Shown: piece after piece, positions 5,561 through 6,338 of the stretch
How the letters are laid out: each line of letters starts with the position of its first letter
How positions within the stretch are numbered: position 1 is the first letter of the stretch
NCBI GenBank assembly: GCA_030040455.1
Contig: JASHTR010000569.1
Span: 1-6,338 of the forward strand
Direction of reading: 5' to 3'
DNA length: 6,338 nt
DNA from: Terriglobia bacterium
GTDB taxonomy: Bacteria; Acidobacteriota; Terriglobia; UBA7540
The notes under the pieces: model-generated
Seen by the model: the letters and a program-made list of their open reading frames with translations, nothing else
Told to the model about the DNA's origin: nothing
The model's database searches: none
Translations under genes and position numbers: made by a program

Positions 5561-6338
5561 CTACCATACGATTGCGATTTGCCCCATAATCGTCCGGGCT
5601 CCAGCATACTGCCCACCAAGCTCACGGACTCCGAAGGCGGACGGATCGCTGATGTTGTCATTGACATAAGCCCACGTGGGGTGGTTGAACAAATTGATCG
5701 CCGTGGCGTTAAAACGCAACTTGATATTCTCGTGAAGCGTGAACCACTTGTACAAGGAGGCGTCGATGGTGTACCAGCCCGGATCACGGATCACGCTTTG
5801 GCTCGAGTCACCGAATCTACCTATGGGGGGGGCGTTCGCGGGGGGGGTGACGCCGGGGGCAAAGCCGGGGACGGCAAAGCAATTGATATTCAGGTACCGC
5901 TCATTGGGGTTGGTGTTCACGAGTTTGCAACCGGGTATTACGTCGGCGCGCCCCCCGACGAGACCGGTGCCCGAAGGATCATAGCCGGAGAAAATCACAG
6001 GGTATGGCGCGCCATCGGAGATGTCTATAAGGGGAGCAAAGCTCCAGCCCCCGACGAAGCCATTGACCAATCGGTTGCTGTTTCTACCGAACGGCCTGCC
6101 ATGGCCAAATGGCAAATCGTAGACTATATTCATGCGCGAAGTAACCGGGGGGAAATTGGCATCCTGCAGTTCCAATCCCCGATCAAATTTATCCTCATCC
6201 GTATTGGCAAAGGGGCTGTCATATTCGACATCATACCCACCTGCCCCCCCTCCCCCCCTTGGTCGGACGTCTCCTTGGTCCACTGGATCATGCCCTGAAA
6301 CAGCAAACCATTATGGTAACGGTGATCGAACTCAAGCT
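5561..6338 (-). CDS. TonB-dependent receptor (carboxypeptidase-regulatory-like type), C-terminal barrel, 5' end outside window, frameshifted
   Basis: About 259 codons of an outer-membrane beta-barrel are present. The first part is read in the frame of 6336: LEFDHRYHNGLLFQGMIQW, then TKETSDQGG. At the G7-A-G7 tract (minus strand 6258-6244) the frame must change: adding one G gives DQGGEGGAGGYDVEYDSPF and continues to TAG 5563-5561. Family signatures follow: VTSRMNIVYDLPFGHGRPFG, GFVGGWSFAPLIDISDGAPY, RDPGWYTIDASLYKWF, RFNATAINLFNHPTW, and a final aromatic residue (QIAIVW), as needed for barrel insertion. Such receptors import glycans or siderophores with TonB energy, and the neighbours suggest a glycan. 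The plug and regulatory domains lie outside. As written, the 5' part continues in its own frame into unrelated residues. The GTG at 6283 is an unlikely true start, because the residues before it in the other frame also match the family. Confidence 0.86.

Noticed and set aside
5196..5669. plus-strand open frame whose APAPAGLSRAKEPPSVF resembles part of another at 2916-3236
   Set aside because: The similarity is only the antisense reading of the duplicated leader repeat. It is not a protein family.
5341..5787. minus-strand 148-residue frame spanning the receptor end and the intergenic region
   Set aside because: It overlaps the true receptor frame and has biased composition and no domain.
5459..6298. 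279-residue open frame on the plus strand opposite the receptor
   Set aside because: The minus strand carries clear receptor motifs. The plus frame is a GC-rich shadow with low-complexity Gly runs and no recognisable domain.

Overview
The window looks like part of a glycan-degradation locus of an environmental bacterium, most likely an acidobacterium. The main clue is the outer-membrane receptor at the right edge: its end resembles the large TonB-dependent receptors with carboxypeptidase-like regulatory domains that are expanded in Acidobacteriota. Tat-type signals on the exported proteins and a DUF4838 hydrolase-like protein beside a sulfatase remnant fit that assignment. It is an inference from family knowledge, not a database result.

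All the locus genes are on the minus strand and read from right to left. (1) 6338-5561 is the C-terminal barrel of the receptor, cut by the window edge and frameshifted at a G7-A-G7 tract. (2) 5344-3096 is a secreted protein with a probable TIM-barrel hydrolase core and an Ig-like C-terminus, split by a second frameshift near 3790. (3) 3001-440 is an intact 853-residue DUF4838 protein with a C-terminal carbohydrate-binding-like module. (4) 358-205 is the start of a Tat-exported sulfatase, itself frameshifted, which ends at (5) 1-204, the right end of an IS630-family element whose transposase reads in from the left edge. Gaps are about 216, 94 and 81 bases, so genes 2 to 4 could share a transcript.

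The likely scheme is import of an oligosaccharide by the receptor, cleavage by the two exported hydrolase-like proteins, and desulfation by the sulfatase. This suggests a sulfated or uronic-acid-containing glycan. Genes 2 and 3 share about 44 codons of leader plus the ribosome binding site, although the rest of the two proteins is unrelated. That is the most unusual structural feature. The three reading-frame breaks mean the locus is either decaying (it also carries an insertion sequence) or comes from an assembly with indel errors. No RNA gene, CRISPR array or origin was seen.
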